Source: Oscillospiraceae bacterium
GTDB lineage: Bacteria; Bacillota; Clostridia; Oscillospirales; Ruminococcaceae
Assembly (NCBI GenBank): GCA_018110925.1
Contig: JAGAZJ010000016.1
Coordinates: 86,472 to 150,471 of the forward strand
Reading direction: 5' to 3'
Length of the DNA: 64,000 nt
Shown here: piece by piece, positions 1 to 8,556 of the stretch
How the letters are laid out: the number at the start of each line of letters is the position of its first letter
Numbering within the stretch: the stretch's first letter is position 1
The notes under the pieces: generated by a model
The model's input: only the letters and a program-made list of their open reading frames with translations
Database searches by the model: none
Told to the model about the DNA's origin: nothing
Program-made: the position numbers and the translations under genes

Positions 1-589
1 TAAGATCACCGAACTGTTTTCCATAAAGTTCATTTACTATGCGGAAGCGGTTTATATCCAGCACTATGGCGTCCATGGGCATATGGCGGTTCTGGATATC
101 AAGCATTTTTCCGTATTCAAAGAAAAAATCCCTCTTGAAAAGACTTGTAAGGCTGTCTCTTTCCGTTTCGTGGATTATCACACTGTTTTCAGCCAGTTCG
201 ATGGCATGACCCACTCTTGCCTTGACCACATCAGGCATATTGTAGGGCTTTGAAATGAAGTCGGCAGCTCCAAGGTGCAGACTGCGGACCTCAGCCTCTG
301 TTTCTGCGGTGAGAACGATAACAGGTATCCGCCGCATCTCACTGTCGGAACGTATGGCTTTGAGAACTGCGTATCCGTCAAGCTTCGGCATATGGAGATC
401 GAGAAGCACAAGGGCTATCATGCCCGCCCTCTCCTGTATCATATCAAGTGCTGTACTGCCATCTTCAGCATATATAAGGTCATATTCATCACAGAGCATA
501 GCGCCCAGCATTTCCCGTTCAATAAATTCATCGTCAGCAATAAGGATCGTCCTGTGAAATCCCTGTTTTCTTTCAAGCAACTCTTTCAT
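1..589 (-). CDS. Response regulator with GGDEF-like output domain (3' end cut off by the window)
   Basis: The reading frame opens at an ATG at 589 and is still open at base 1, so at least 196 residues are present and the C-terminus is missing. Residues 13-130 are a receiver domain: acidic pair in ILIADDE, phospho-acceptor Asp in VLLDLHMP, the switch residue in VLTAET and the Lys in FISKPY. A GGDEF-type start follows (DSLTSLFKRDFF, then LDINRFRIVNELYG), in which the usual DxDxFKxxND and GH residues are partly altered; the GGDEF loop itself lies outside the window, so activity cannot be judged. The likely role is control of cyclic-di-GMP by a two-component phosphorelay. A GAGAGG ribosome site sits 7 bases upstream of the ATG. 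Confidence 0.85.
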   Translation of the reverse strand, partial: MKELLERKQGFHRTILIADDEFIEREMLGAMLCDEYDLIYAEDGSTALDMIQERAGMIALVLLDLHMPKLDGYAVLKAIRSDSEMRRIPVIVLTAETEAEVRSLHLGAADFISKPYNMPDVVKARVGHAIELAENSVIIHETERDSLTSLFKRDFFFEYGKMLDIQNRHMPMDAIVLDINRFRIVNELYGKQFGDL

Positions 590-610
590 ACTAATCCTCT
601 CTTTGCGGAT

Positions 611-635
611 TGCGTAGCGGTCTTAAAGCTACGCA
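611..635. other. Hairpin in the leader of the response-regulator gene
   Basis: TGCGTAGC (611-618) and GCTACGCA (628-635) form a perfect 8-bp stem with a 9-base loop. It lies in the untranslated leader, 22 bases before the ATG. Its role is unknown; no riboswitch consensus was recognised. Confidence 0.4.
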
Positions 636-716
636 GCGCTTTCAGATATTGCGAACAGCGGCATTATCCTGCTGCAAACATATTTTTATCGAGGTCTGAA
701 ACTGCAACTTTTTATT

Positions 717-745
717 ATTGTAACATATTTTTTATGCTTTTGCAA
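717..745 (-). promoter_or_regulatory. Predicted sigma-A promoter of the response-regulator gene
   Basis: On the minus strand TTGCAA (745-740) is followed by a 17-base spacer and TACAAT (722-717). It gives a leader of roughly 120 bases before the ATG at 589. Confidence 0.55.
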
Positions 746-1118
746 GAGTTAAAATTATTGTGGTATGTGTCTGATAATTGTAACCACAGCTAAAATAGGA
801 TGGCCTAATTGTCGAATACTAACAATTACAAAGGTTGTATAAAAAAGCATTGTCAGCAGGAGAGGAGCGCAATATATTAGGGTACTCACAGCCTTTGCCA
901 TCCCTCAGCGGAACATTTACAGCAGAAAGAGGCTGCTTTGGCAAGCTCTGCCGCCTTTCATACGGCTGCCTATATGTGTGAAAACAATTGAAGGAAGCAT
1001 GACCGACAAACAATTCAAGTGCCTTCTTGATCATCCTTTTCTTGATAAGATCGTTTCTAATCGGATTTGTTCATAATTATTATACCCATTCATACCGTGC
1101 GTTCATTTCAAGAAGGGG
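746..1118. other. Intergenic stretch with no supported gene
   Basis: The 370 bases between the two divergent promoters hold no recognisable family. The only reading frame with a plausible start is 999-1076 on the plus strand (25 residues, preceded by GAAGGAAGC). It is too short and too unlike a known family to call. Reading frames on the minus strand lack ribosome sites. Confidence 0.5.
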
Positions 1119-1147
1119 TTGACAAATTGCCCGTTTTTATATATACT
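1119..1147 (+). promoter_or_regulatory. Sigma-A promoter of the SPFH gene
   Basis: TTGACA (1119-1124), exactly 17 bases, TATACT (1142-1147). The match to consensus is nearly perfect and it points at the gene starting at 1230. Confidence 0.85.
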
Positions 1148-1229
1148 TGATAACGGTGCGGCTGACACAGGCTGTCGGTCTGCACCCGGATGATACAGGC
1201 AAGCTATACAATCAAAAAGGAGACCAGTT

Positions 1230-2132
1230 ATGGAAAGATCGGAAAAGAGCAAAACGGAAGTAAAGATAGGCGGCATCATAGTCGGGATAGTACTGTTAAT
1301 AGTGATCGCAATAGTCGGAAGCAGTTCTATCACAGTAGTCCCCTCGGGACACACGGGCGTTGTGGTAACTCTCGGCAAGGTAACAGGCGATACCTTTTCG
1401 GACGGCACGCATTTCAAACCGCCGTTCATCACCCATGTGGAAATAATGGACAACCAGATACAAAAAAGCGAGGTCGAGACCTCGGCTGTAAGTAAGGATA
1501 TGCAGACCGTGGCTTCGAGCCTTGCGGTGAACTATCACCTTTCGGCAGAGCAGTCCGCATATGTGTATAAGACGCTGGGAACAGGCTATGTGGACAAGAT
1601 ACTCTCCCCTGCCGTGCATGAAGCCACAAAGGCTGTAATGGCAAAGTACAGCGCCGAACAGCTCATAACCCAGAGAAGCGCGGTAAGTATAGAGATACAC
1701 GATGCGCTGACCGCAAAGGTATCCGAATACGGCCTTATCGTGGATGAGCTGAACATCACGAACTTCGACTTCTCCGCCGAGTACAACGCCGCTATCGAGG
1801 CAAAGCAGGTAGCGGAGCAGAACAAGATAAAAGCCAACACAGAGAAAGAACAGAGAGTCATAGAGGCAGAGGCGGCCGCATCAGAGCGCACTATCGCCGC
1901 AGAAGCGGAGGCAGAAGCCATAAGGGCAAGAGCCAACGCCGAGGCTGAGGCTATCAAGGTCAAGGCAGATGCCGAGGCAGAGGCAAACAGAAAGATAGCC
2001 CAGTCCCTCACCGATGAAGTACTGCGCAACAAGTCCATTGAAAAATGGAACGGTCAGTACCCCAGAATGGTAGCAGGCGGCAGCACCGATATGCTCATAA
2101 GCATAAACGGTGACGAAGACACAGCAGAATGA
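1230..2132 (+). CDS. SPFH/prohibitin-family membrane protein
   Basis: This 300-residue protein has a charged N-terminus, one membrane segment (about residues 13-31) and a Band-7/prohibitin-type domain (about 34-200; note the VPSGHTGVVVTLGKV start). A long Ala/Glu/Lys-rich coiled coil follows (about 185-265), dense in EAEA repeats, with a short acidic tail. Prohibitin-like proteins form ring-shaped scaffolds at the inner face of the membrane and often modulate membrane proteases or organise lipid domains; the partner here is unknown. The start is fixed by AAGGAG (1217-1222) seven bases upstream. It is monocistronic from its own promoter, and its stop codon abuts the stop of the convergent gene. 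A second, more divergent SPFH gene lies at 32629-33648. Confidence 0.9.
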   Translation: MERSEKSKTEVKIGGIIVGIVLLIVIAIVGSSSITVVPSGHTGVVVTLGKVTGDTFSDGTHFKPPFITHVEIMDNQIQKSEVETSAVSKDMQTVASSLAVNYHLSAEQSAYVYKTLGTGYVDKILSPAVHEATKAVMAKYSAEQLITQRSAVSIEIHDALTAKVSEYGLIVDELNITNFDFSAEYNAAIEAKQVAEQNKIKANTEKEQRVIEAEAAASERTIAAEAEAEAIRARANAEAEAIKVKADAEAEANRKIAQSLTDEVLRNKSIEKWNGQYPRMVAGGSTDMLISINGDEDTAE

Positions 2133-2585
2133 TCACGCACGGGCGTGTTCTGCGTGTATGCCTATATGACCGATGCCGAGTATGATGGCTGATATTATCA
2201 TCGGCAGGTTCATGCCGTACAGACCGAGGAGCAGAAATGACACAACGGGCAGAACAGCCCCTGCCAGCGGTATCCCCATGATACTGCTGTAAAAGTCGGA
2301 CAGCTTCCTCTCACTGCAAAAATATCGCATCCACCATATCTCATACAGCACCATAAGAGCAAAGGCGATGCAAAGCAGTGCCGCCCGTTCACGGTGTATG
2401 TTCATATCGGCAAATATCAGGGAGCATACCGTGACAAGCACCTGCCCCGCCCGTTCAAGCAAAAGAAGAAGTTTGTTCTCATCAGCCGCAGAGTAGTCCT
2501 GCGGCTGATTTTTTGTCCATATAATATTCGGTATGAACAGCATGACAAGAAACACTATGCCCGTATAACATATCCCGAACCGCAT
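2133..2585 (-). CDS. Small multi-span membrane protein of unknown function
   Basis: From the ATG at 2585 this encodes 150 residues with about four or five hydrophobic segments (near residues 4-20, 45-60, 73-90, 105-125 and 130-145). An upstream in-frame ATG exists inside the padR gene, but 2585 is preferred because GGGGAAGGA, overlapping the last padR codons, is correctly placed as its ribosome site. I do not recognise the family. It is the third gene of the iron-sulfur/PadR operon, and in such operons the membrane gene beside padR is often the regulated target. The stop codon is immediately adjacent to the stop of the convergent SPFH gene. Confidence 0.7.
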   Translation of the reverse strand: MRFGICYTGIVFLVMLFIPNIIWTKNQPQDYSAADENKLLLLLERAGQVLVTVCSLIFADMNIHRERAALLCIAFALMVLYEIWWMRYFCSERKLSDFYSSIMGIPLAGAVLPVVSFLLLGLYGMNLPMIISAIILGIGHIGIHAEHARA

Positions 2586-2586
2586 A

Positions 2587-3126
2587 TCATCCTTCCCCCA
2601 GTCTGTCAAGCATCTCGTCACAGTACTTTATCCACGCTTCATATGTCCTGATACCGAACTGCACTGTCATAAGGTAATAGCCGTGCGCCCTGTCGTCGTC
2701 AAGGCAGGCGGAAAGGTTCTTTTCTGCAGTATAAAGCTCCGCAAGGGAGCTCTCGGTCTTTTCTCTGAAAGCCCTGATATGCCCTGCGGTCTGTCCTTCC
2801 CCTGCCTCATTGCCGAAAAAAAGCTTCAACAGCGTTTCAGACCTCAGTTCATCACGTTGTACGGGCTCAGACAGCCATTCTTTAAGGCGCTCCCTGCCCT
2901 CTGGTGTTACAGAGTATATCTGCCTGTTCCGTGCGCTGTCCTCATCGCTGTGCTTTTCGGCAAATCCGTTTTTCACCAGTGATTCCAGCGTGGGGTATAT
3001 ACTGCCATAGCTTGCACCCCAGAAATATGACAGCGAGCGGTCTATCCTGCGCTTTATCTCATATCCCGTCAGCTCCTCATGCGCCAGAAGTCCCAGTATC
3101 ACGCAGTCCAGTTTCTTTTCAGTCAT
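2587..3126 (-). CDS. PadR-family transcriptional regulator
   Basis: This is a 179-residue protein. The winged helix is at residues 5-85: LDCVILGLLAHEELTGYEIKRRI, then the FWGASYGSIYPTLESLVKNG recognition region and a wing ending VTPEGRERLKEWL. A C-terminal helical dimerisation region (about 95-175) includes the conserved WIKYCDEML end, typical of the longer PadR subfamily. It probably represses its own operon. The start overlaps the end of the iron-sulfur gene by 8 bases and its stop overlaps the next ribosome site, so the three genes are translationally coupled. Two palindromes in the operon promoter (3858-3896) are the obvious binding sites. The ligand is unknown. Confidence 0.93.
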   Translation of the reverse strand: MTEKKLDCVILGLLAHEELTGYEIKRRIDRSLSYFWGASYGSIYPTLESLVKNGFAEKHSDEDSARNRQIYSVTPEGRERLKEWLSEPVQRDELRSETLLKLFFGNEAGEGQTAGHIRAFREKTESSLAELYTAEKNLSACLDDDRAHGYYLMTVQFGIRTYEAWIKYCDEMLDRLGEG

Positions 3127-3844
3127 GCTTATACCTCATTTCGTATCTGAGTATGTGTTTGGGGCAGTTGTCTGCACAGGCACCGCAGAGTATACAGTTT
3201 GTCGAGTCAATGTATCCGGTGACAGCCGCATTTTTCACATCTACGCCCATAGGGCACACCTTGTCGCACCTGCCGCAGGAGATACACCCCTTGTCAGCCC
3301 CGATGTGAAGCCCGTCCAGCTTCAGTAAACGCCTGAGCCTTATGCCTGTTTCCATGAAGGGCGACATCCAGCATACATAACGGCAGAAAGCCCTTTTGCC
3401 GTGTATCAGCGCAGGTATCACGATAAGGCAGACTATGCCGTAGTATATGATATATGCACCGATCTCTGAAACGGATATGCCATGCTCTGTCTGAAAGAAC
3501 GGGTCTATCATATGTATGCCGCCGTTTACGGCATAGCACACTATTACCGCTGTCAGCCACACCGCCCATATGATATGGCGTATTATGTCAAAGTGTCTGA
3601 CAGACTTGCTGTTCACGGGATAAAGACATTCCTGCAAACCGCCCGCCGGACAGATATATCCGCAGAACAGCCGCCCGAAGGGCACAGACAGTACGAGCAT
3701 CAGGCAGAACACTATGAAACTGCCGTTCATGACTCCCTTGAATGCCGCATTGATGATAAGCACAGGGCTGAAATAATACAGCGTCACGGGGAACAGCATA
3801 AGGGATATGACGAGCAGAAGTTTTCTTATCTTTTGGATCTTCAT
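3119..3844 (-). CDS. NapH/CcoG-like membrane iron-sulfur protein
   Basis: This 241-residue integral membrane protein has about five hydrophobic segments. Two half-motifs of the polyferredoxin membrane core are present (CGYICPAGG near residue 60 and CRYVCWMSP near 154). Two C-terminal 4Fe-4S ferredoxin motifs follow (CISCGRCDKVCPMG and CILCGACADNCPK, residues about 187-230). Proteins of this class pass electrons between the membrane and cytoplasmic or extracellular partners; the partner here is not visible. The start at 3844 is preferred over the ATG at 3856 because GGAGG lies five bases before it and within the longer form. It is the first gene of the PadR operon. NapH itself needs NapG, which is absent. 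Confidence 0.85.
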   Translation of the reverse strand: MKIQKIRKLLLVISLMLFPVTLYYFSPVLIINAAFKGVMNGSFIVFCLMLVLSVPFGRLFCGYICPAGGLQECLYPVNSKSVRHFDIIRHIIWAVWLTAVIVCYAVNGGIHMIDPFFQTEHGISVSEIGAYIIYYGIVCLIVIPALIHGKRAFCRYVCWMSPFMETGIRLRRLLKLDGLHIGADKGCISCGRCDKVCPMGVDVKNAAVTGYIDSTNCILCGACADNCPKHILRYEMRYKHD

Positions 3845-3857
3845 GTCAGCCTCCATA

Positions 3858-3870
3858 TATCAGTGTGATA
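3858..3870. promoter_or_regulatory. Candidate PadR operator, distal to the promoter
   Basis: TATCA-GTG-TGATA is an inverted repeat between the -10 and the start codon of the iron-sulfur gene. The arms are the same as those of the operator in the promoter spacer. Confidence 0.6.
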
Positions 3871-3875
3871 CATAT

Positions 3876-3904
3876 AGTATATATCAGACTGATATATTTG
3901 TCAA
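3876..3904 (-). promoter_or_regulatory. Sigma-A promoter of the PadR operon
   Basis: On the minus strand TTGACA (3904-3899), 17 bases, TATACT (3881-3876). The spacer is almost entirely filled by a perfect palindrome, so bound regulator would block RNA polymerase. Confidence 0.88.
3880..3896. promoter_or_regulatory. Candidate PadR operator in the promoter spacer
   Basis: TATATCAG-A-CTGATATA is a perfect 17-bp palindrome lying between the -35 and -10 elements. A weaker copy with the same TATCA/TGATA arms is at 3858-3870. AT-rich palindromes of this kind are typical of PadR sites; assignment to the PadR at 2587-3126 is inferred from position. Confidence 0.7.
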
Positions 3905-3920
3905 GACCTTTATTAAAAAA

Positions 3921-3949
3921 AAACCAGGGCTGTCAAACAGCCCTGGTTT
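3921..3949 (-). terminator. Rho-independent terminator of copA
   Basis: AAACCAGGGCTGT (3921-3933) and ACAGCCCTGGTTT (3937-3949) form a perfect 13-bp stem with a 3-base loop. On the minus strand it is followed by a run of T residues. The stem touches the copA stop codon. Confidence 0.92.
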
Positions 3950-6456
3950 TATCGTTCTATTGACAGCACCTTGTACTCCGCTTCCTCTACTGCCATTCTG
4001 AGCGTGTCATCGCTCACATCGCCGTCAAGTCTCAGCACCGCAGTGCCCTTTTCAAAATCCGTCTCGGCGCTCCGAACGCCGTCAAGGGCTTCAAGGGCTT
4101 TTCTGACACGCTTTTCGCAGTGGTGGCACATCATGCCCTCTATGTGCATCACTATGCCCTTCTCGGCGGTCATCTCCCTGAATTTATCTGCGATACCCGA
4201 TATATCGGGTCTTTCGGGCAATGACCGTCTGACCTTGTATATGTCCGTGAGATTGAGCCTGAGCGCATTTGTCACCACGCAGAAGCTTGAAAGGCTCATA
4301 GCCGCCGCACCGAACATGGGGCTCAGCGTGATGCCGAATATAGGTATCCACAGCCCTGCCGCAAGGGGTATCCCTATGATGTTATAGATAAATGCCCAGA
4401 ACAGGTTTTCCTTTATGTTCACCAGCACGGAACGGCTGAGAGAGATCGCCGCAGGCACATCCGAGAGCCTGCTCTTCATCAGCACGACCTCTGCCGACTC
4501 TATGGCTATATCAGTACCCGCTCCTATCGCTATGCCCGTGTCTGCACGGGTGAGAGCAGGGGCGTCATTTATCCCGTCGCCCACCATAGCCGTTCTGCCC
4601 TTCTCAGCGAGAAGTCTTACCGCAAGCTCCTTGCCCTCCGGCATAACGCCTGCTATGACTTCATCAACGCCTGCCTGTCTGCCGATAACTGCGGCAGTTT
4701 TCTCATTATCGCCCGTCAGCATCACAACAGATATTCCCATGCTTTTGAGAGCAGATATGGCATCACGGCTCTCAGGCCTTATGGTATCGGCAACCGCGAT
4801 AAGACCTATGAGCCTGTTATTGAGGGAAAAGAGCAGAGGTGTCTTTCCCTCACCTGCAAGGCGCTCTGCTTCCTTTACCGTCCCGTCATCGGCATTTAAA
4901 AGCGAGCCTATGTATACGACGCTTCCGCCTGTGAGCGACATACCGTTTATCTCAGCTGTAAGACCGCTCCCCGACAACGCCCTGAAGGCTGTGACTTCCT
5001 TTGGGGAAATTCCAAGCTCCAAGGCTTTTTTCATGACCGCCTTTGCTATGGGGTGTTCGCTCCTGGCCTCAAGTGAAGCCGCATACTCCATAAGCTTCCT
5101 TTCGCTCATGCCGTCAACGGGCAGTATATCGGTAACAGCAGGTTCACCCGTGGTTATGGTGCCTGTCTTGTCAAGTACCGCTATCTGTGTCCTGCCCGCC
5201 TGTTCAAGGGCGGATGCATTTTTGAAAAGTATGCCGTTCTTTGCTCCTACACCGCTCCCGACCATTATAGCCACGGGCGTTGCCAGCCCCAGAGCACAGG
5301 GACAGCTTATCACCAGAACGGATATGCCCCTTGCAAGGGCAAATGCCGCACTCTGACCTGCTATGAGCCATATTATCACAGTTACTGCCGCTATTCCGGT
5401 CACTGTGGGCACGAATATCCCTGCCACTTTGTCTGCAAGTCTTGCGATAGGTGCTTTTGTAGCGGCGGCATCGGTCACCATGCGTATTATCCCTGCGATA
5501 GCGGTGTCATCGCCGACGCCGACGGCCTCACATTCAAGATAGCCAGACTGATTGACCGTAGCCGCAGAGACCTTGTCCCCCACAGTCTTATCGGCAGGTA
5601 TGCTCTCACCCGTGAGAGCGGACTCATTGACAGCGCTCTCGCCCTTTATGATGATACCGTCAACAGGTATGCTCTCTCCGGGGCGAACAGCGAATATATC
5701 GCCCTTTACCACCTCATCGGCGGGAATGGTCAGCTCTTTGCCGTCCCTTATGACGTTTGCGGTCTTGGGAGCAAGCTCCATAAGGCTCTTTATGGCGTTT
5801 GTGGTCTTGCCCTTTGAATGGGTCTCAAGGGTCTTGCCCACGGTTATGAGAGTAAGTATGGTGGCGACAGACTCAAAATACAGTTCGTCCATTGACTTCA
5901 TCATGACATCGTGCCCCATGTGCACTTCGCCCGTCATCCTGAACAGCACATATACGCTCCAAAGAAACGAAACTCCCGAGCCCATAGCCACAAGCGTGTC
6001 CATATTCGGTGCGCCGTGCATCAGTCCCTTAAAGCCGTTTACAAAAAACTTCCGGTTTATCACCATGACAACGGCGGCAAGAAGCATCTCCGCAAGCCCT
6101 ACCGCAAGATGATTGCCCTCAAAGAAGGCAGGCAGAGGGAAACCGAACATCATATGCCCCATGGAGAAGTACATGAGCACCAGCGTAAAGACCGCAGACA
6201 CCATGAGCCTGCGTATCATCCCACCCGTCTCATTGTCAGCGGAGGGCGCCGCCTTTGCGCCCTTCACCGACGCACCATAGCCCGCATCGGTAACGGCTTT
6301 GATTATATCGCTCTGTGAAGCCGTTCCTTCAACTCCCATGGAATTGGTCAGCAGGCTCACCGAGCATGAGGTCACACCGGGCACAGCCGATACAGCTTTT
6401 TCCACCCTTGCAGAGCAGGCGGCACAGCTCATGCCTGTCACATCATATTGTACCAT
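3949..6456 (-). CDS. copA: Copper-translocating P1B-type ATPase
   Basis: This 835-residue ATPase exports copper, probably Cu(I), from the cytoplasm. In order it has an N-terminal heavy-metal domain with GMSCAAC (residues 8-14), membrane helices, and a TGES actuator loop. The intramembrane CPC motif is near residue 385, the phosphorylation site DKTG near 427 and the hinge GDGINDAP near 625. Final membrane helices are followed by a second, C-terminal heavy-metal domain with CHHC near 775. A C-terminal metal domain is less usual than tandem N-terminal ones, and the second copy carries a CxxC of different composition. The start overlaps the end of the upstream transglutaminase-like gene by 14 bases. 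No CsoR or CopY gene is adjacent. Confidence 0.97.
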   Translation of the reverse strand: MVQYDVTGMSCAACSARVEKAVSAVPGVTSCSVSLLTNSMGVEGTASQSDIIKAVTDAGYGASVKGAKAAPSADNETGGMIRRLMVSAVFTLVLMYFSMGHMMFGFPLPAFFEGNHLAVGLAEMLLAAVVMVINRKFFVNGFKGLMHGAPNMDTLVAMGSGVSFLWSVYVLFRMTGEVHMGHDVMMKSMDELYFESVATILTLITVGKTLETHSKGKTTNAIKSLMELAPKTANVIRDGKELTIPADEVVKGDIFAVRPGESIPVDGIIIKGESAVNESALTGESIPADKTVGDKVSAATVNQSGYLECEAVGVGDDTAIAGIIRMVTDAAATKAPIARLADKVAGIFVPTVTGIAAVTVIIWLIAGQSAAFALARGISVLVISCPCALGLATPVAIMVGSGVGAKNGILFKNASALEQAGRTQIAVLDKTGTITTGEPAVTDILPVDGMSERKLMEYAASLEARSEHPIAKAVMKKALELGISPKEVTAFRALSGSGLTAEINGMSLTGGSVVYIGSLLNADDGTVKEAERLAGEGKTPLLFSLNNRLIGLIAVADTIRPESRDAISALKSMGISVVMLTGDNEKTAAVIGRQAGVDEVIAGVMPEGKELAVRLLAEKGRTAMVGDGINDAPALTRADTGIAIGAGTDIAIESAEVVLMKSRLSDVPAAISLSRSVLVNIKENLFWAFIYNIIGIPLAAGLWIPIFGITLSPMFGAAAMSLSSFCVVTNALRLNLTDIYKVRRSLPERPDISGIADKFREMTAEKGIVMHIEGMMCHHCEKRVRKALEALDGVRSAETDFEKGTAVLRLDGDVSDDTLRMAVEEAEYKVLSIER

Positions 6457-7156
6457 TATCCCTTATCCTTTTCACATTTCTGTTCATCAAGTGTCTGCCC
6501 AGATGACGATAGGCAAATTCTTTGCATGGTGAAAGCATCTGATGATGTTCTTTCAGCAGTTCATCGGGGCTGTCATACACACCGAAATCGTTGTTTATCC
6601 CTTTGCTCTGTATGTAGGTATTGTTTCTGTCAAACTCCGTAACAGGGGCGCTAAGGTCGCTCACCGCCACGCCGTAGCCGCAAAATCCGCCGTCATCGTC
6701 AACGCCGTCGAATATCCTCTGTACCTGAGTCAGATACCTCGTGTCGAGGATAAACGCTTCCAGCTCGTACCACCTGCCCTCACAGCATACCTCCACCCAG
6801 CTGTGGAATATGTCGTCGGGGGCATTTTTGTAAACGAATCCCGTCATAGCACCCTTTTGCAGTTTCTTGTCTATGGTGAAGCCGTGTACCCTGCACTTTA
6901 TGCCGCAGGCACGAAGGAGAGCCATAAACAGTGTGCCCTTGGTGTTGCACTGACCGTAACCGTCAGACAGCACATCAGACGCCGATATGCCGTCATCCGT
7001 GTTATAGCCGAAGAGGATCTCGTCCCTTACAAAATCATATATTGCCTTGGTGCGCTCAAACTCGCCCATGCCGAGCCAGCCCCTGCTCTTTATCAGAGAC
7101 TGTATATCGGCGTTGTCGTAATCGAGCATCGGTGTTTTTTCAAGATATCTGTCCAT
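6443..7156 (-). CDS. Transglutaminase-like (papain-fold) protein
   Basis: This 237-residue cytoplasmic protein has the transglutaminase-core pattern: Cys near residue 69 (YGQCNTKG), His near 117 (FHSWVEV) and an acidic residue in the following strand (YELEAFILD). Such domains act as cysteine proteases, deamidases or cyclases on peptides; no substrate can be named. No signal peptide is seen. It is first in a two-gene operon and overlaps copA by 14 bases. The start at 7156 has only a weak AGGG site. A much stronger AAGGAG site (7192-7187) precedes an out-of-frame ATG at 7179 whose frame closes at 7093, so either the main gene is translated by coupling or the N-terminus is mis-phased. Confidence 0.8.
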   Translation of the reverse strand: MDRYLEKTPMLDYDNADIQSLIKSRGWLGMGEFERTKAIYDFVRDEILFGYNTDDGISASDVLSDGYGQCNTKGTLFMALLRACGIKCRVHGFTIDKKLQKGAMTGFVYKNAPDDIFHSWVEVCCEGRWYELEAFILDTRYLTQVQRIFDGVDDDGGFCGYGVAVSDLSAPVTEFDRNNTYIQSKGINNDFGVYDSPDELLKEHHQMLSPCKEFAYRHLGRHLMNRNVKRIRDNGTI

Positions 7157-7198
7157 ACTATCCCTGCCTTTGCGGTCATGAATTGTCTCCTTATGACA

Positions 7199-7227
7199 AG
7201 TATAGCACAGCTTATCGTCAATGTCAA
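7199..7227 (-). promoter_or_regulatory. Sigma-A promoter of the transglutaminase-copA operon
   Basis: On the minus strand TTGACA (7227-7222), 17 bases, TATACT (7204-7199). No clear copper-box palindrome was seen within or beside it. Confidence 0.85.
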
Positions 7228-7297
7228 GTATGAATATATTTTCATATGTTCATTTTACAATCAGTACATAATCGGCCGCCCCGTATGACCGGATACC

Positions 7298-7807
7298 TCA
7301 CAGCTTCATATCGCTCAGAAAAGCTGTTCTCTTTCTGTCATATTCAAAGGTGCTGAATGTTACCTTTCCGCCGAAGCTCACCGCATCCGCAAGCCGCTTT
7401 GCGTAGAGCGGATGTGTGACGAGCTTTTCCGCTTCCTCGGGCGTCACCCACCGCACATCGTCAGCCTCGTCCGATACTGCGGCGTCGCCGCCCATATATC
7501 TGCATATAAAAGCAAAGTTGATGAGCGGCGGCACTTTCATGCCCTCGAGCGGACCGTATCCGTCCTTTTCGATAAGGTTCTGATATATCCCCGTCAGGTG
7601 TTCGGGTTCACATATCACTCCCGACTCCTCGAACACCTCACGTTTCAGGGCATCCGTCACAGCCTCGCCCTGCTCGACCGTACCGCCCGGCAGTTCCCAG
7701 CCTCGGATTGGATTGTTTATTACGAGAATCATCCCGTCCCTATATACTATACCGCAGGCGGAAACCAGCTGATACGGGAGCTTTCGCTCTTCAAGCCACT
7801 TATCCAT
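7298..7807 (-). CDS. NUDIX hydrolase
   Basis: This 169-residue protein has a complete Nudix box at about residues 41-64 (GGTVEQGEAV...REVFEESGV). The box is the Mg-binding catalytic motif of enzymes that hydrolyse nucleoside diphosphates linked to another group. The substrate cannot be told from the sequence. The start codon overlaps the stop of the upstream alkylation-repair gene (TAATG), so the two are coupled, and the pair may serve nucleotide-pool and DNA damage control. Confidence 0.93.
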   Translation of the reverse strand: MDKWLEERKLPYQLVSACGIVYRDGMILVINNPIRGWELPGGTVEQGEAVTDALKREVFEESGVICEPEHLTGIYQNLIEKDGYGPLEGMKVPPLINFAFICRYMGGDAAVSDEADDVRWVTPEEAEKLVTHPLYAKRLADAVSFGGKVTFSTFEYDRKRTAFLSDMKL

Positions 7808-8493
7808 TATATGTTCCTTTCTGCCTTCATCTGTCTGAGCTTCTGCTTGTTCTCATCGCTGACCCTGAATGATTCACAGGCCTTCTGCACCGCTTTGGCG
7901 AATGTGCGGCTGTCAAGGGCCGTCTTCTCCATGTATGCCATGCCTTCATCAGGGAATTTGCACACTATCTCCGCCGCCGTCCACGCAACGCCCATCATGG
8001 CGTAATACCCCGACGTGTCCAGCTTTTCAAGTATATCCTCCACCGTTGGGATATACTCCTCCGTCATGAACTGTGACAGCAGGGTGACCGCAACAGCACG
8101 GCACTCAAACTCCCTGTGGGACGTGATAAACGGCGTTATCGCTTCAAGAGTCCGTTCACGGTGCTTCCGGGCGTGCTTGAAATCCATGCACAAGGCATCG
8201 TTCACAGCCCAGTCGTGTATATGGGGTATCTCCTCTATGAAGTAGCCCAGCAATACCTCAAAGTCGTCCTTTGCGTAGCCTATGACATATGCTCTCAGCA
8301 TCTGCTCCTCAAAGAACTCCCTCACGCCGCTGTCAAGGAAGCTCCTGTGATCTTTGGCTATCCGCTTTGCCAGCTTTCTCAGGTCGGGAACTCTTGCACC
8401 GAATGATTTGGATTTGTTTGGTATGGTCATGTCCGCAACAGGATTGTCACCGCCTATTGCCGACAGCTCAGCTCTTATCTCCTCTGTTGTCAT
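7807..8493 (-). CDS. DNA alkylation repair protein, AlkD-like
   Basis: This 228-residue helical-repeat protein matches the AlkD/AlkC-type DNA glycosylase family: GARVPDLRKLAKRIAKDH near the N-terminus, then HEAT-like helical pairs with HDWAVNDALC and YYAMMGVAWTAAEI. These enzymes excise positively charged alkylated bases such as 3- and 7-alkylpurines by wrapping the duplex. The trailing basic tail (ENKQKLRQMK) is usual. It is first in a two-gene operon with the NUDIX hydrolase. GGAGG lies six bases before the ATG. Confidence 0.9.
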   Translation of the reverse strand: MTTEEIRAELSAIGGDNPVADMTIPNKSKSFGARVPDLRKLAKRIAKDHRSFLDSGVREFFEEQMLRAYVIGYAKDDFEVLLGYFIEEIPHIHDWAVNDALCMDFKHARKHRERTLEAITPFITSHREFECRAVAVTLLSQFMTEEYIPTVEDILEKLDTSGYYAMMGVAWTAAEIVCKFPDEGMAYMEKTALDSRTFAKAVQKACESFRVSDENKQKLRQMKAERNI

Positions 8494-8512
8494 AAATACC
8501 TCCGTATACTAA

Positions 8513-8539
8513 AATATCCGCACAGGATGTGCGGATATT
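8513..8539 (-). terminator. Terminator hairpin of the secDF operon
   Basis: AATATCCGCACA (8513-8524) and TGTGCGGATATT (8528-8539) form a perfect 12-bp stem with loop GGA, 18 bases after the secF stop. The T tract on the minus strand is short (TTTTAG), so readthrough into the alkD gene is possible. Confidence 0.8.
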
Positions 8540-8556
8540 CATTTGATATCAGATGA

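Noticed and set aside
819-1034. A 71-codon minus-strand frame in the 590-1229 gap
   Set aside because: No ribosome site, no promoter and no family; it lies between two divergent promoters.
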